From Comamonadaceae bacterium (GTDB taxonomy: Bacteria; Pseudomonadota; Gammaproteobacteria; Burkholderiales; Burkholderiaceae_C), in NCBI GenBank assembly GCA_947460065.1, contig CANHGF010000016.1, positions 1 to 15,673 of the forward strand: a DNA stretch of 15,673 nt, written 5' to 3'. The position numbers and the translations under genes are program-made. Below the pieces are notes generated by a model. That model did not search any database, had not been told where the DNA came from, and saw only the letters and a program-made list of their open reading frames with translations. Position 1 is the first letter of the stretch. The number at the start of each line of letters is the position of its first letter. Positions 1 through 5,248 of this stretch are shown in pieces.

Positions 1-317
1 AAGAGTCCGTCGGCCAGCACGGTGGTGGTCCAGGTATGGTCTGGTCCCAGCAGGTCGAGGGCGGCTGAGGTAGTCAGCAGCTTGATCACCGAGGCCGGAT
101 TCATCAGTTCGCCGCCACGGTGATTGAGGCGCACCTGCCCACTGTCCAAATCAAGCACCATGAAGGCGGCGGCCTGTGCCGGTACCTGCGCCCGCTGCAA
201 GGCCTGCACCACCACCGGCGGCAATGGGTCGACGGTGCGGGCGTGGCTCAAGGCAGCGGCAGCCGCAAGCCCACAGGCCAGGGTCAGGCGCATGGCAGAC
301 AGAAGGGACGCGGGCAT
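1..317 (-). CDS. dacB: D-alanyl-D-alanine carboxypeptidase/endopeptidase (PBP4/S13 family), N-terminal part
   Basis: Partial gene: only the first about 105 codons lie in the window and the rest runs off the left edge. The protein starts with a hydrophobic Ala/Leu-rich signal peptide ending near SHA, so it is exported. It continues with FMVLDLDSGQVRLNHRG and then NPASVIKLLTTSAALDLLG. In the S13 family this stretch carries the SxxK active-site box (here SVIK), whose serine is acylated by peptidoglycan stem peptides. The family trims or cleaves peptidoglycan cross-links in the periplasm. The start is uncertain: ATG at 317 gives the longest form, and an in-frame ATG at 293 also leaves an intact signal peptide. 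A -10-like TATCAT at 324-329 (minus) would place transcription initiation almost on the 317 ATG, which favours 293 or a leaderless message. Family identification is secure; the start is not. Confidence 0.85.
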   Translation of the reverse strand, partial: MPASLLSAMRLTLACGLAAAAALSHARTVDPLPPVVVQALQRAQVPAQAAAFMVLDLDSGQVRLNHRGGELMNPASVIKLLTTSAALDLLGPDHTWTTTVLADGL

Positions 318-426
318 GCGGCGATGATACGGGGCGGATGCTTTGCCCGGGGCTGCTACTGCAAGGGCCTGGGATTCGTCCGTTGCGTCGGGCCTGATCA
401 ATAGCCGCATCGCCGCGAGGGCGCGG

Positions 427-504
427 CTCCCACTCCCACTCCCACTCCCACTCCCACTCCCACTCCCACTCCCACCTCCACCTCCACCTCCACCTCCACC
501 TCCC
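427..504. repeat. Hexanucleotide tandem repeat: 8 x CTCCCA then 4 x CCTCCA; G-quadruplex motif on minus strand
   Basis: Counting on the plus strand gives eight perfect CTCCCA units (427-474), followed without a gap by four perfect CCTCCA units (475-498) and a partial unit to 504. The minus strand reads as eight GGG tracts separated by AGT, the canonical pattern for a three-tetrad quadruplex with 3-nt loops, and enough for two such structures. The CCTCCA part adds GG tracts. The repeat starts about 110 bp upstream of dacB and ends about 140 bp upstream of tsaB. Tandem units of this length can change copy number by slippage, which would alter promoter spacing without affecting any reading frame. 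Repeat and motif are seen directly; folding and function are inference. Confidence 0.95.
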
Positions 505-609
505 CAACTTCGCTTATGGTCTGCCTTGCAAAACCATGCCAGCAAGCCCGCCTATTGGACTGAGGCAGCCTCGCGCCCTTGCCCTAAGGCAGCCCCGAGC
601 CCTTGCCGG

Positions 610-615
610 GATAAT
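610..615 (+). promoter_or_regulatory. Candidate -10 element of the tsaB operon promoter
   Basis: GATAAT followed by CG lies 29 nt before the tsaB TTG start. The same GATAATCG context occurs in front of the cobalamin adenosyltransferase gene in this window. No good -35 hexamer is found at 16-18 bp spacing, so this remains a weak call. Confidence 0.3.
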
Positions 616-644
616 CGTCCGCTCACCCTCCCCGCAGCATTACC

Positions 645-1421
645 TTGACCGCCGCCACTTCCGAGCCACGCCTGCTGGCCTTTGACACCAGCACCGACCA
701 AATGTCGGTGGGGGTGCGCCATGGCGAGCGTTATTGGTTGCACAGCGGTCCCGGTGCGGCACAGTCCTCCAGCACCCTGATCCCGACCGTGCTGGACCTG
801 CTCGCGCAGGCCGGCTTGAGCCTGAACGCGCTCGACGCCATCGTGTTCGGGCGTGGGCCGGGCTCCTTCACCGGGCTGCGCACCGCCTGTGCGGTCGCGC
901 AGGGCCTGGCCTATGGCAGTCAGCGGCCGGTCTTGCCGATCGACACCCTGCTGGCCGTTGCCGAAGAGGCGCGTTTTGAGGCAATGACCGGCGGTGTTGC
1001 CGGCGCGCAGAGCATGCAGGTCAGCGCGGTGCTTGACGCCCGCATGGACGAGGTCTATGTGCAGCACTTCGAGTGGACAGACGGGCAGTGGCAGGCACTC
1101 GGTGCCTGCCAGCTTTGCGCGCCGGAGGCAGTGTGCTTTCCTGCAGCGGCAAACCGGCTGGTGGCAAGCAATGCGCTGGCGGTCTACCCACAACGCCTGG
1201 CCGAGTTGCCGGCGGGCAGCCGGTGGATAGCAGCCCTGCCCACGGCCGCTGCGCTGTTGCGGCTGGCCCCCAGCCTGCTGCAGCAGGCGGTGCCGCCCGC
1301 TCAGGCGCTGCCGCTGTATGTGCGCGACAAGGTGGCCCAAACCACCGAGGAAAGATCGGCGGCCAAGGTGGCCAAGGCCGAAGCGGCCGAGCTGGCCGCC
1401 CACCGCAGGCCTGCCCCATGA
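645..1421 (+). CDS. tsaB: tRNA threonylcarbamoyladenosine biosynthesis protein TsaB
   Basis: A 258-residue ASKHA-fold protein. In bacteria TsaB is the scaffold partner of TsaD and TsaE. The complex transfers the threonylcarbamoyl group made by TsaC to A37 of ANN-decoding tRNAs in the cytoplasm. Seen here: the N-terminal LLAFDTSTDQMSVGV strand-loop and the diagnostic VFGRGPGSFTGLRTACAVAQGL segment around residues 67-88, both typical of the TsaB/YeaZ family. The start is a TTG at 645, chosen because it puts the conserved LLAFDTST strand at the usual distance from the N-terminus; the next in-frame ATG (702) would delete it. The stop overlaps the rimI ATG by 4 bp (ATGA), so the two are probably translationally coupled, an arrangement common in beta-proteobacteria. 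The C-terminus ends in a Lys/Ala/Glu-rich tail. Confidence 0.93.
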   Translation: MTAATSEPRLLAFDTSTDQMSVGVRHGERYWLHSGPGAAQSSSTLIPTVLDLLAQAGLSLNALDAIVFGRGPGSFTGLRTACAVAQGLAYGSQRPVLPIDTLLAVAEEARFEAMTGGVAGAQSMQVSAVLDARMDEVYVQHFEWTDGQWQALGACQLCAPEAVCFPAAANRLVASNALAVYPQRLAELPAGSRWIAALPTAAALLRLAPSLLQQAVPPAQALPLYVRDKVAQTTEERSAAKVAKAEAAELAAHRRPAP

Positions 1422-1891
1422 GCGCACTGGCCCAATTGCCGCCCGTGGAGCTGCAGTCCATGACCGAGGCCTGGCTCGATGCGGTAGCGCGCATTGAAAA
1501 GCGGGCCTATACCCATCCCTGGTCGCGCGGCAATTTTGCCGACTCGCTGCGGGCCGGCTACCACGCCCAGGTCCTCACCCAGGATGAGACGCTGCTGGGC
1601 TACCTGGTGCTCATGCTTAGCCCGGGCGAGGCGCATCTGCTCAACATCACGGTCGATCCCGACCAGCAGGGGCGCGGCCTGGCCCTGCACATGCTCGGCG
1701 AGCTGGTGCGCTGGTCGCAGGCCCAGGGGGCACAATCGCTTTGGTTGGAGGTGCGGGTCAGCAATGTCCGCGCGCGCCAGATCTATGAACGCTATGGATT
1801 CAAAGCCGTGGGCCTGCGCCGAAACTACTACCCCCTGGCCCCCTTCAAACGCGAGGATGCGGTGGTCATGAGCCTGCCGCTGACGCCATGA
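1418..1891 (+). CDS. rimI: Ribosomal protein bS18-alanine N-acetyltransferase
   Basis: A 157-residue GNAT-fold enzyme of normal RimI length. The family acetylates the N-terminal alanine of ribosomal protein S18 using acetyl-CoA. Seen here: the strand leading into the acetyl-CoA pyrophosphate loop, HLLNITVDPDQQGRGLA, with the R/Q-x-x-G-x-G/A motif at residues 83-89. The RimI-like LEVRVSNVRARQIYERYGF block (110-128) contains the candidate catalytic Glu 111 and Tyr 123. The C-terminus is the RimI-typical RRNYYPL...EDAVVM segment. The ATG at 1418 overlaps the tsaB stop, and the gene in turn overlaps the next one by 4 bp (ATGA at 1888-1891), so tsaB, rimI and the UDG-like gene form one operon. No unusual residues were noted. 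Confidence 0.93.
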   Translation: MSALAQLPPVELQSMTEAWLDAVARIEKRAYTHPWSRGNFADSLRAGYHAQVLTQDETLLGYLVLMLSPGEAHLLNITVDPDQQGRGLALHMLGELVRWSQAQGAQSLWLEVRVSNVRARQIYERYGFKAVGLRRNYYPLAPFKREDAVVMSLPLTP

Positions 1892-2628
1892 CCCTGGACG
1901 CCCGTCAAAAAGCCATGCTGCGCGAAATGGGCGTGCGCGTCTGGTGGCCGACCCAGGCTGCGCAGGCTGAGGACGAGCCGGAGCAAGCGCTTGCCAAGGC
2001 AAAGCCAGCCCCGCCAGCGCCAACAAAGTCCAGCACCGCCCCGGCTGAGGACGCTGCCGCTCAGAGCCACCGGGCCAGCCCACCGCCCACAGCTATACAG
2101 CCAGCTAGCAACACCCCAGCCGCCGCCGAGCCCGAAGGCGCTGCGCGAGGTTGGCGTGTCGGTGCGCTACAGGCCCTGCATGAAGCTGGCGAGGCCGGCG
2201 GCCCGTGCTGGCTGCTGCTGATGGAGCAAAGGCAAGACAGCAGCGGCGATGCACAGCGCCTGCTGCAGGCCATGCTGCGCGCCGCCCGCCTGCATCAGGG
2301 CAGCCAGGTCTGGCTGGCGCCGCTGCTGCGCGTGCCCGAGACCGGCGCGGTGGAAGGTTTGGAGCCTGTGCTGGAGGGCAGCCAGCCGGATCTGGTCTTC
2401 ATCATGGGCCGCCTGGGCGCTCAGGCCCTGCTTGAAACCGATGAGCCGCTGGGCCGGCTGCGCGGGCAGGTGCACGACCTGTGGGGCCTGCCGGCTGTGG
2501 TCAGCTACGACCCGGTCACCCTGCTGCGCAGCCCGGCCGACAAAGGCAAGGCCTGGGACGATCTGTGCCTGGCCGGACAACTGGCACGCGAGCAGTACGC
2601 CGAGCGCAAGGCCAGCGAGGCGGACTGA
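1888..2628 (+). CDS. Degenerate uracil-DNA glycosylase-family protein, probably catalytically inactive
   Basis: A 246-residue protein. Residues 1-20 (MTLDARQKAMLREMGVRVWW) resemble the N-terminus of the UDG-family protein often found after rimI in Burkholderiales. A Pro/Ala-rich linker (about 21-85) follows. The C-terminal domain keeps the family skeleton: QPDLVFIMGRLGAQALL, GRLRGQVH and a final LLRSPADKGKAWDDLCLA (166-229). The parts that matter for chemistry are gone. In family 4/5 UDGs I would expect GEAPG after the first strand; here it is LLLMEQRQD. The YHPxxLLR motif reads YDPVTLLR, so the His is Asp 208. The four cysteines that hold the 4Fe-4S cluster cannot be present, since the protein has only Cys 107 and Cys 227. 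The reading frame is intact and overlaps rimI by 4 bp, which suggests a retained non-catalytic role rather than random decay. DNA binding without excision is possible but unproven. Confidence 0.75.
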   Translation: MTLDARQKAMLREMGVRVWWPTQAAQAEDEPEQALAKAKPAPPAPTKSSTAPAEDAAAQSHRASPPPTAIQPASNTPAAAEPEGAARGWRVGALQALHEAGEAGGPCWLLLMEQRQDSSGDAQRLLQAMLRAARLHQGSQVWLAPLLRVPETGAVEGLEPVLEGSQPDLVFIMGRLGAQALLETDEPLGRLRGQVHDLWGLPAVVSYDPVTLLRSPADKGKAWDDLCLAGQLAREQYAERKASEAD

Positions 2629-2643
2629 CAGGGCTCCAATTCG

Positions 2644-3321
2644 TCAACAGCCGCGCAGTCCGTCAAAGCAGGTCAGCGTGACCCATTCGATGATGGCCTC
2701 GTCGTCGAACTGGCCGCCAGCCTTCATGAATTCAAGCACCGGGTCGCAAGCGCGCGAGTACAAGGTGTAGAGCACCAGGATGGGCGGCAGCTTGGGGTTG
2801 ATGCTGCGCTCAGCCTGGGCGGCCTCGATCCACGCGCCCAGCCGGTCACTGACGTGCATGAGCAGGTCCAGGTAGGCGCGGTTGGCCATGAGGCGGGCGC
2901 GCAGGCTGGAGTTCTGGCTGGGCAGGGTGGGCATTTGTCCGGCCAGCTGCAGGCGCATCATCCAGCGCACCACCGCCTCTAGCTGCTCTATGGGTTTGCC
3001 CTGGGCGGGCAATTGGTCCAGAAACTCTTCGGCCAGGGTGAGCACCCGCACCATGGCCGCGGCGGCCAGGTCTTCCTTGCTGGGAAAGTGCTTGTAGAGG
3101 CTAGCCTTGGCGATGCCCACTTCGGCCGCCACCTCGTCGACGGTCATGAGGTCAAAGCCTTTTTCAGCGAGCAGGCGGTTGACCGCCTGCACAATGGCGT
3201 CTTCCCGCGCCTGCAGCATTTGCGCCTTGAAGGAGGAGCGACGCGGCGCGCGCGGCGCGTCCTGGGCCGGCTCGGCATTGGCCGGGCCCGGGGCGGTGCG
3301 GTGATCGTCTTGCATGCTCAT
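2644..3321 (-). CDS. TetR/AcrR-family transcriptional regulator
   Basis: A 225-residue regulator. After a polar, Pro/Ala-rich N-terminal extension of about 35 residues comes the TetR DNA-binding domain, with helix-turn-helix residues about 60-82 (TVDEVAAEVGIAKASLYKHF followed by PSKEDL), a near-textbook TetR signature. The all-helical C-terminal part is the ligand/dimerisation domain; its ligand cannot be read from the sequence. The ATG at 3321 overlaps the stop codon of the upstream histidine kinase gene (ATGA), and an AGGGA ribosome-binding sequence lies inside the end of that gene. Kinase and regulator are therefore very likely co-transcribed and coupled. A second ATG two codons downstream is equally possible. 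Likely targets are its own operon and the divergent binding-protein gene, which is inference. The stop codon lies 15 bp from the converging UDG-like gene. Confidence 0.88.
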   Translation of the reverse strand: MSMQDDHRTAPGPANAEPAQDAPRAPRRSSFKAQMLQAREDAIVQAVNRLLAEKGFDLMTVDEVAAEVGIAKASLYKHFPSKEDLAAAAMVRVLTLAEEFLDQLPAQGKPIEQLEAVVRWMMRLQLAGQMPTLPSQNSSLRARLMANRAYLDLLMHVSDRLGAWIEAAQAERSINPKLPPILVLYTLYSRACDPVLEFMKAGGQFDDEAIIEWVTLTCFDGLRGC

Positions 3322-4196
3322 ATTCCCTGCTGGGGCGTGAGCGCGTCGACCGCGCCCAAAGTGAAGTAAACCGTGGTGCCCTGCCCGGGCGCCGAATGCG
3401 CCCACACCCGCCCGCCATGGCGGGTGACGATGCAATGCACGATGGCCAGGCCTAGGCCCTGGCCTTCGAACTGTGTGCTGCTGTGCAGGCGCTGGTAGGG
3501 GTGGAACAGGCGCTCAGCCTGGGCCATGTCAAAGCCGGCGCCGTGGTCGCGCACGTAGAAGGCGCCGCTTTGCCCGGCATCCTGGGCGCCGGGCGCATCA
3601 CTCTGGCGGCCAAATTCAATATGCAACTGTGGGCTATGTCCACTGAACTTGCGGGCGTTGTCGAACAGGTTCTCCAGCAACTGGCGCAGCAATCGCCGAT
3701 CGCCCTGGGCCTGCAAGCCCGCTTGCACCTGAGCCTGCAGCCGCGGATGCTGCTGGCCGATTTTGTCGAGCACCTGGACGGCCAGCGCACTGAGGTCTAC
3801 CGTGCCGACCTGCAGCGGTGAGCGCGACAGGCGGGCCAGGGCCTGCAGGCCGTCGATCAGCTCGCCCATGTGCTGGGCGCTGGCCCGCAGTCGGGCCGTC
3901 AGATGAAGTGCCTGCTCGGCCTGCGGGCCACTTTGGCCTTGCAAGAGCTCCTCAAGCAGGCTGGAAAAACCGTCGATCGCGCTCAGCGGCGAGCGCAGGT
4001 CATGGGCGAGGACATGGGCAAAGGAGTCGGCCTCTTCGCAGCGACTCTGCAGCTGCGCAATGCGCTGCTCGAGACCGGCAATCTCGGCGCGCAGCTGCGC
4101 CTGCCCTGTAGGCAAGTCTTGTGCGACCGGGCGAGATTCCTGGCTGGATTTCGCCTCTTGCCCAGGGTCGCTGCGCCTGACCGTTCCCTGATGCAT
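3318..4196 (-). CDS. Soluble sensor histidine kinase without transmembrane segments
   Basis: A 292-residue kinase from the ATG at 4196. Order of parts: a charged, Gln/Glu-rich likely coiled coil (about 30-58); the dimerisation/phosphoacceptor helix with FAHVLAHDLRSPLSAIDGF and phospho-acceptor His 65; the HATPase domain with the N box ENLFDNARKF (175-184), G1 DHGAGFD (217-223), the F-box-like LFHPYQRLHS, and G2 GQGLGLA (245-251). All catalytic boxes look intact. There is no PAS, GAF or membrane segment, so the input must come through the coiled coil or a partner protein. No response regulator gene adjoins it; the downstream overlapping gene is a TetR regulator. Extending the frame to an ATG at 4385 would add 63 low-complexity residues and nearly touch the divergent gene, so I prefer 4196, although no clear Shine-Dalgarno precedes it. 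Confidence 0.85.
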   Translation of the reverse strand: MHQGTVRRSDPGQEAKSSQESRPVAQDLPTGQAQLRAEIAGLEQRIAQLQSRCEEADSFAHVLAHDLRSPLSAIDGFSSLLEELLQGQSGPQAEQALHLTARLRASAQHMGELIDGLQALARLSRSPLQVGTVDLSALAVQVLDKIGQQHPRLQAQVQAGLQAQGDRRLLRQLLENLFDNARKFSGHSPQLHIEFGRQSDAPGAQDAGQSGAFYVRDHGAGFDMAQAERLFHPYQRLHSSTQFEGQGLGLAIVHCIVTRHGGRVWAHSAPGQGTTVYFTLGAVDALTPQQGI

Positions 4197-4308
4197 GCGG
4201 GCATTGTCGTCGGCCGGGGCTGACCCACCGCCACGCTCGGGTTTGGGGCCTGCCCTGTCAGCCGTTTGTGCGGCAGGCCAGGCCGCCCAGCGAGGGCCTG
4301 GCTCGGCG

Positions 4309-4314
4309 GGTATA
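4309..4314 (-). promoter_or_regulatory. Possible -10 region of the kinase-tetR operon
   Basis: On the minus strand the sequence reads GAATATACC, the most AT-rich point upstream of the kinase ATG at 4196. A weak TTGAGC lies upstream, but at sub-optimal spacing (about 14 bp). If real, the message would begin about 100 nt before the kinase start, which argues against the longer N-terminal extension. Confidence 0.2.
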
Positions 4315-4341
4315 TTCAAGCGCCGGCCGCTCAAGGCTGAG

Positions 4342-4360
4342 CTGGGACTAGCCTTCCCAG
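4342..4360. promoter_or_regulatory. Inverted repeat CTGGGA-N7-TCCCAG in the kinase/binding-protein divergent region
   Basis: Two 6-bp arms are perfectly complementary around a 7-bp spacer, located 50 bp upstream of the binding-protein start and about 145 bp upstream of the kinase start. A short dyad between a TetR-type operon and a divergent gene is where a TetR operator would be expected. The arms are short, so chance is a real alternative. Confidence 0.3.
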
Positions 4361-4396
4361 GACTGTCCGCAATAACGCGACTCATTGACTATTGAT

Positions 4397-4402
4397 AAAG
4401 GA
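4397..4402 (+). promoter_or_regulatory. Ribosome-binding site AAAGGA that decides the start of the binding-protein gene
   Basis: AAAGGA runs into a first ATG at 4402 and lies 8 nt before a second in-frame ATG at 4411. A Shine-Dalgarno must precede its start codon, so 4411 is the correct initiation site. Confidence 0.6.
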
Positions 4403-4410
4403 TGCTCGCC

Positions 4411-5151
4411 ATGAGCTTTGACCTGGACCGTGTCCGACAGGAGCTGGCCGCCAGCGGCACCTTGCGGGTGGGCCTGAACCTGTCGAATTTTCTGCTGATC
4501 AATCCGGGCACGGGAGACAAGGTGCCCGAGGGCATCGTGCCTGATCTGGCCCGAGCGCTGGCGGCTGAGTTGGGGGTGGCGATTGAATTCGTGCCCTATC
4601 CCTCACCGGGTCCGCTGGGCGATGCGGTCGAGAAAAATGCCTGGGATGTGGCCTTTTTGGCCAACGAGCCGGCGCGGGCGCAGACCATTGCCTTTTCGCC
4701 GGCCTATCTGGAGATCCAGGCCAGCTATCTGGTGCCCGCAGGCTCACCCTTGAAGCGGGTGGAAGACGTGGACCAAGCCGGCGTGCGCATTGCAGCCATG
4801 AGCGGCGGCGCCTACGCCCTGTATCTGGAGCGCAGCCTGAAGCATGCCGAGCTGGTGCTCACCCGCAGCATCGACGAATCATTCGAGGTGTTCGTGGCAC
4901 AAGGGCTGCAAGCGCTGTCGGGCCTGCGCCCGCGGCTGCTGAGCGATCAGGCCCGGCTGGCCGGCAGTGTGGTGCTGCCCGGTCATTTCACCGCGGTGCA
5001 ACAGGCCATCGGCACCTCACAGCGCCACAGCGTTGCGGCGTCTTTCCTGGCTGACTTCGCCGAAAGGGCCCGCGACGGCGGCCGGGTGCAGCAGGCCATT
5101 GATCGCCATCGGGTCCCGGGGGTCAATGTGGCGCCAGGCAAGGCCGGCTGA
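4411..5151 (+). CDS. Substrate-binding protein-like (SBP family 3) protein lacking a signal peptide
   Basis: A 246-residue protein with the layout of family 3 extracellular solute-binding proteins (amino-acid type). The opening strand GTLRVGLNLSNFLLINPG lies near residue 16. GIVPDLARALAAELG and WDVAFLANEPARAQTIAFS follow, then AYLEIQASYLVPAGSPL, the hinge crossing typical of these two-lobed proteins. These families normally begin with a Sec or lipoprotein signal; here the N-terminus is MSFDLDRVRQELAASG, charged and non-hydrophobic, so export by the usual route is not supported. No ABC permease or ATPase adjoins it. It is divergent from the soluble kinase-TetR operon, so a cytoplasmic ligand-sensing role is possible (inference). 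The alternative is an orphan whose transporter is elsewhere and whose export is unconventional. Confidence 0.8.
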   Translation: MSFDLDRVRQELAASGTLRVGLNLSNFLLINPGTGDKVPEGIVPDLARALAAELGVAIEFVPYPSPGPLGDAVEKNAWDVAFLANEPARAQTIAFSPAYLEIQASYLVPAGSPLKRVEDVDQAGVRIAAMSGGAYALYLERSLKHAELVLTRSIDESFEVFVAQGLQALSGLRPRLLSDQARLAGSVVLPGHFTAVQQAIGTSQRHSVAASFLADFAERARDGGRVQQAIDRHRVPGVNVAPGKAG

Positions 5152-5166
5152 GCGCGCGGGCCAAGC

Positions 5167-5182
5167 CTTGCGCCGGCGCAAG
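5167..5182. promoter_or_regulatory. Perfect 16-bp palindrome upstream of the flavin reductase gene
   Basis: CTTGCGCCGGCGCAAG is self-complementary over 16 bp. It lies 15 bp downstream of the binding-protein stop and just upstream of a -10-like GACAAT, so it covers the -35 zone of the presumed flavin reductase promoter. It could be an operator, or a hairpin at the end of the upstream transcript. It lacks a T tract, so it is not a canonical terminator. A second dyad with the same half sites lies at 5212-5229. Confidence 0.55.
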
Positions 5183-5196
5183 CCTGAGCGATCAGA

Positions 5197-5202
5197 GACA
5201 AT
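5197..5202 (+). promoter_or_regulatory. Candidate -10 element (GACAAT) of the flavin reductase operon
   Basis: GACAAT followed by CGCGG lies 47 bp before the ATG at 5249. It resembles the GATAATCG context at other starts in this window. A TTGCGC at 5168-5173 is too far upstream (23 bp) for standard spacing, so a canonical -35 is missing or masked by the palindrome. Confidence 0.35.
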
Positions 5203-5211
5203 CGCGGACTT

Positions 5212-5229
5212 TTGCGCCGCCCGGCGCAA
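5212..5229 (+). promoter_or_regulatory. Leader hairpin TTGCGCC-GCCC-GGCGCAA before the flavin reductase start
   Basis: A 7-bp perfect stem (TTGCGCC/GGCGCAA) closes a 4-nt loop and ends 19 nt before the flavin reductase ATG. If transcription starts about 7 nt after the GACAAT, this hairpin would sit at the very 5' end of the mRNA. Its half sites repeat those of the palindrome at 5167-5182. Confidence 0.45.
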
Positions 5230-5248
5230 CACTCACCCCCAGCCAGCC

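Larger units (their letters stand above)
318..644. other. Divergent intergenic region between dacB and tsaB
   Basis: No convincing gene lies in this 327-bp stretch. It holds the outgoing control regions of dacB (minus) and tsaB (plus), and a hexanucleotide tandem repeat at 427-504, annotated separately. A GATAAT at 610-615 is the best -10 candidate for tsaB. An open frame across the repeat would encode only Pro-Leu and poly-Pro and is taken as a by-product of the repeat. Confidence 0.6.

Noticed and set aside
343..648. Plus-strand open frame encoding Pro-Leu and poly-Pro across the hexamer repeat
   Set aside because: The composition is produced by the repeat itself, the frame runs into the start of tsaB, and no ribosome-binding site is seen. 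I do not consider it a gene.
552..1427. Long minus-strand open frame opposite tsaB (about 291 codons)
   Set aside because: It is a GC-rich antisense shadow of tsaB; its translation shows no recognisable domain and is rich in Gln, Arg and Gly as expected for such frames.
2621..2662. CGGACTG ... CAGTCCG inverted repeat between the UDG-like gene and tetR
   Set aside because: The arms are 7 bp with a 28-nt loop and no T tract, lie mostly within the coding ends, and are plausible by chance in GC-rich DNA.
4197..4385. N-terminal extension of the histidine kinase to an ATG at 4385
   Set aside because: The added 63 residues are low-complexity and unlike a sensor domain, they would cover the divergent promoter region, and a possible -10 lies within them.
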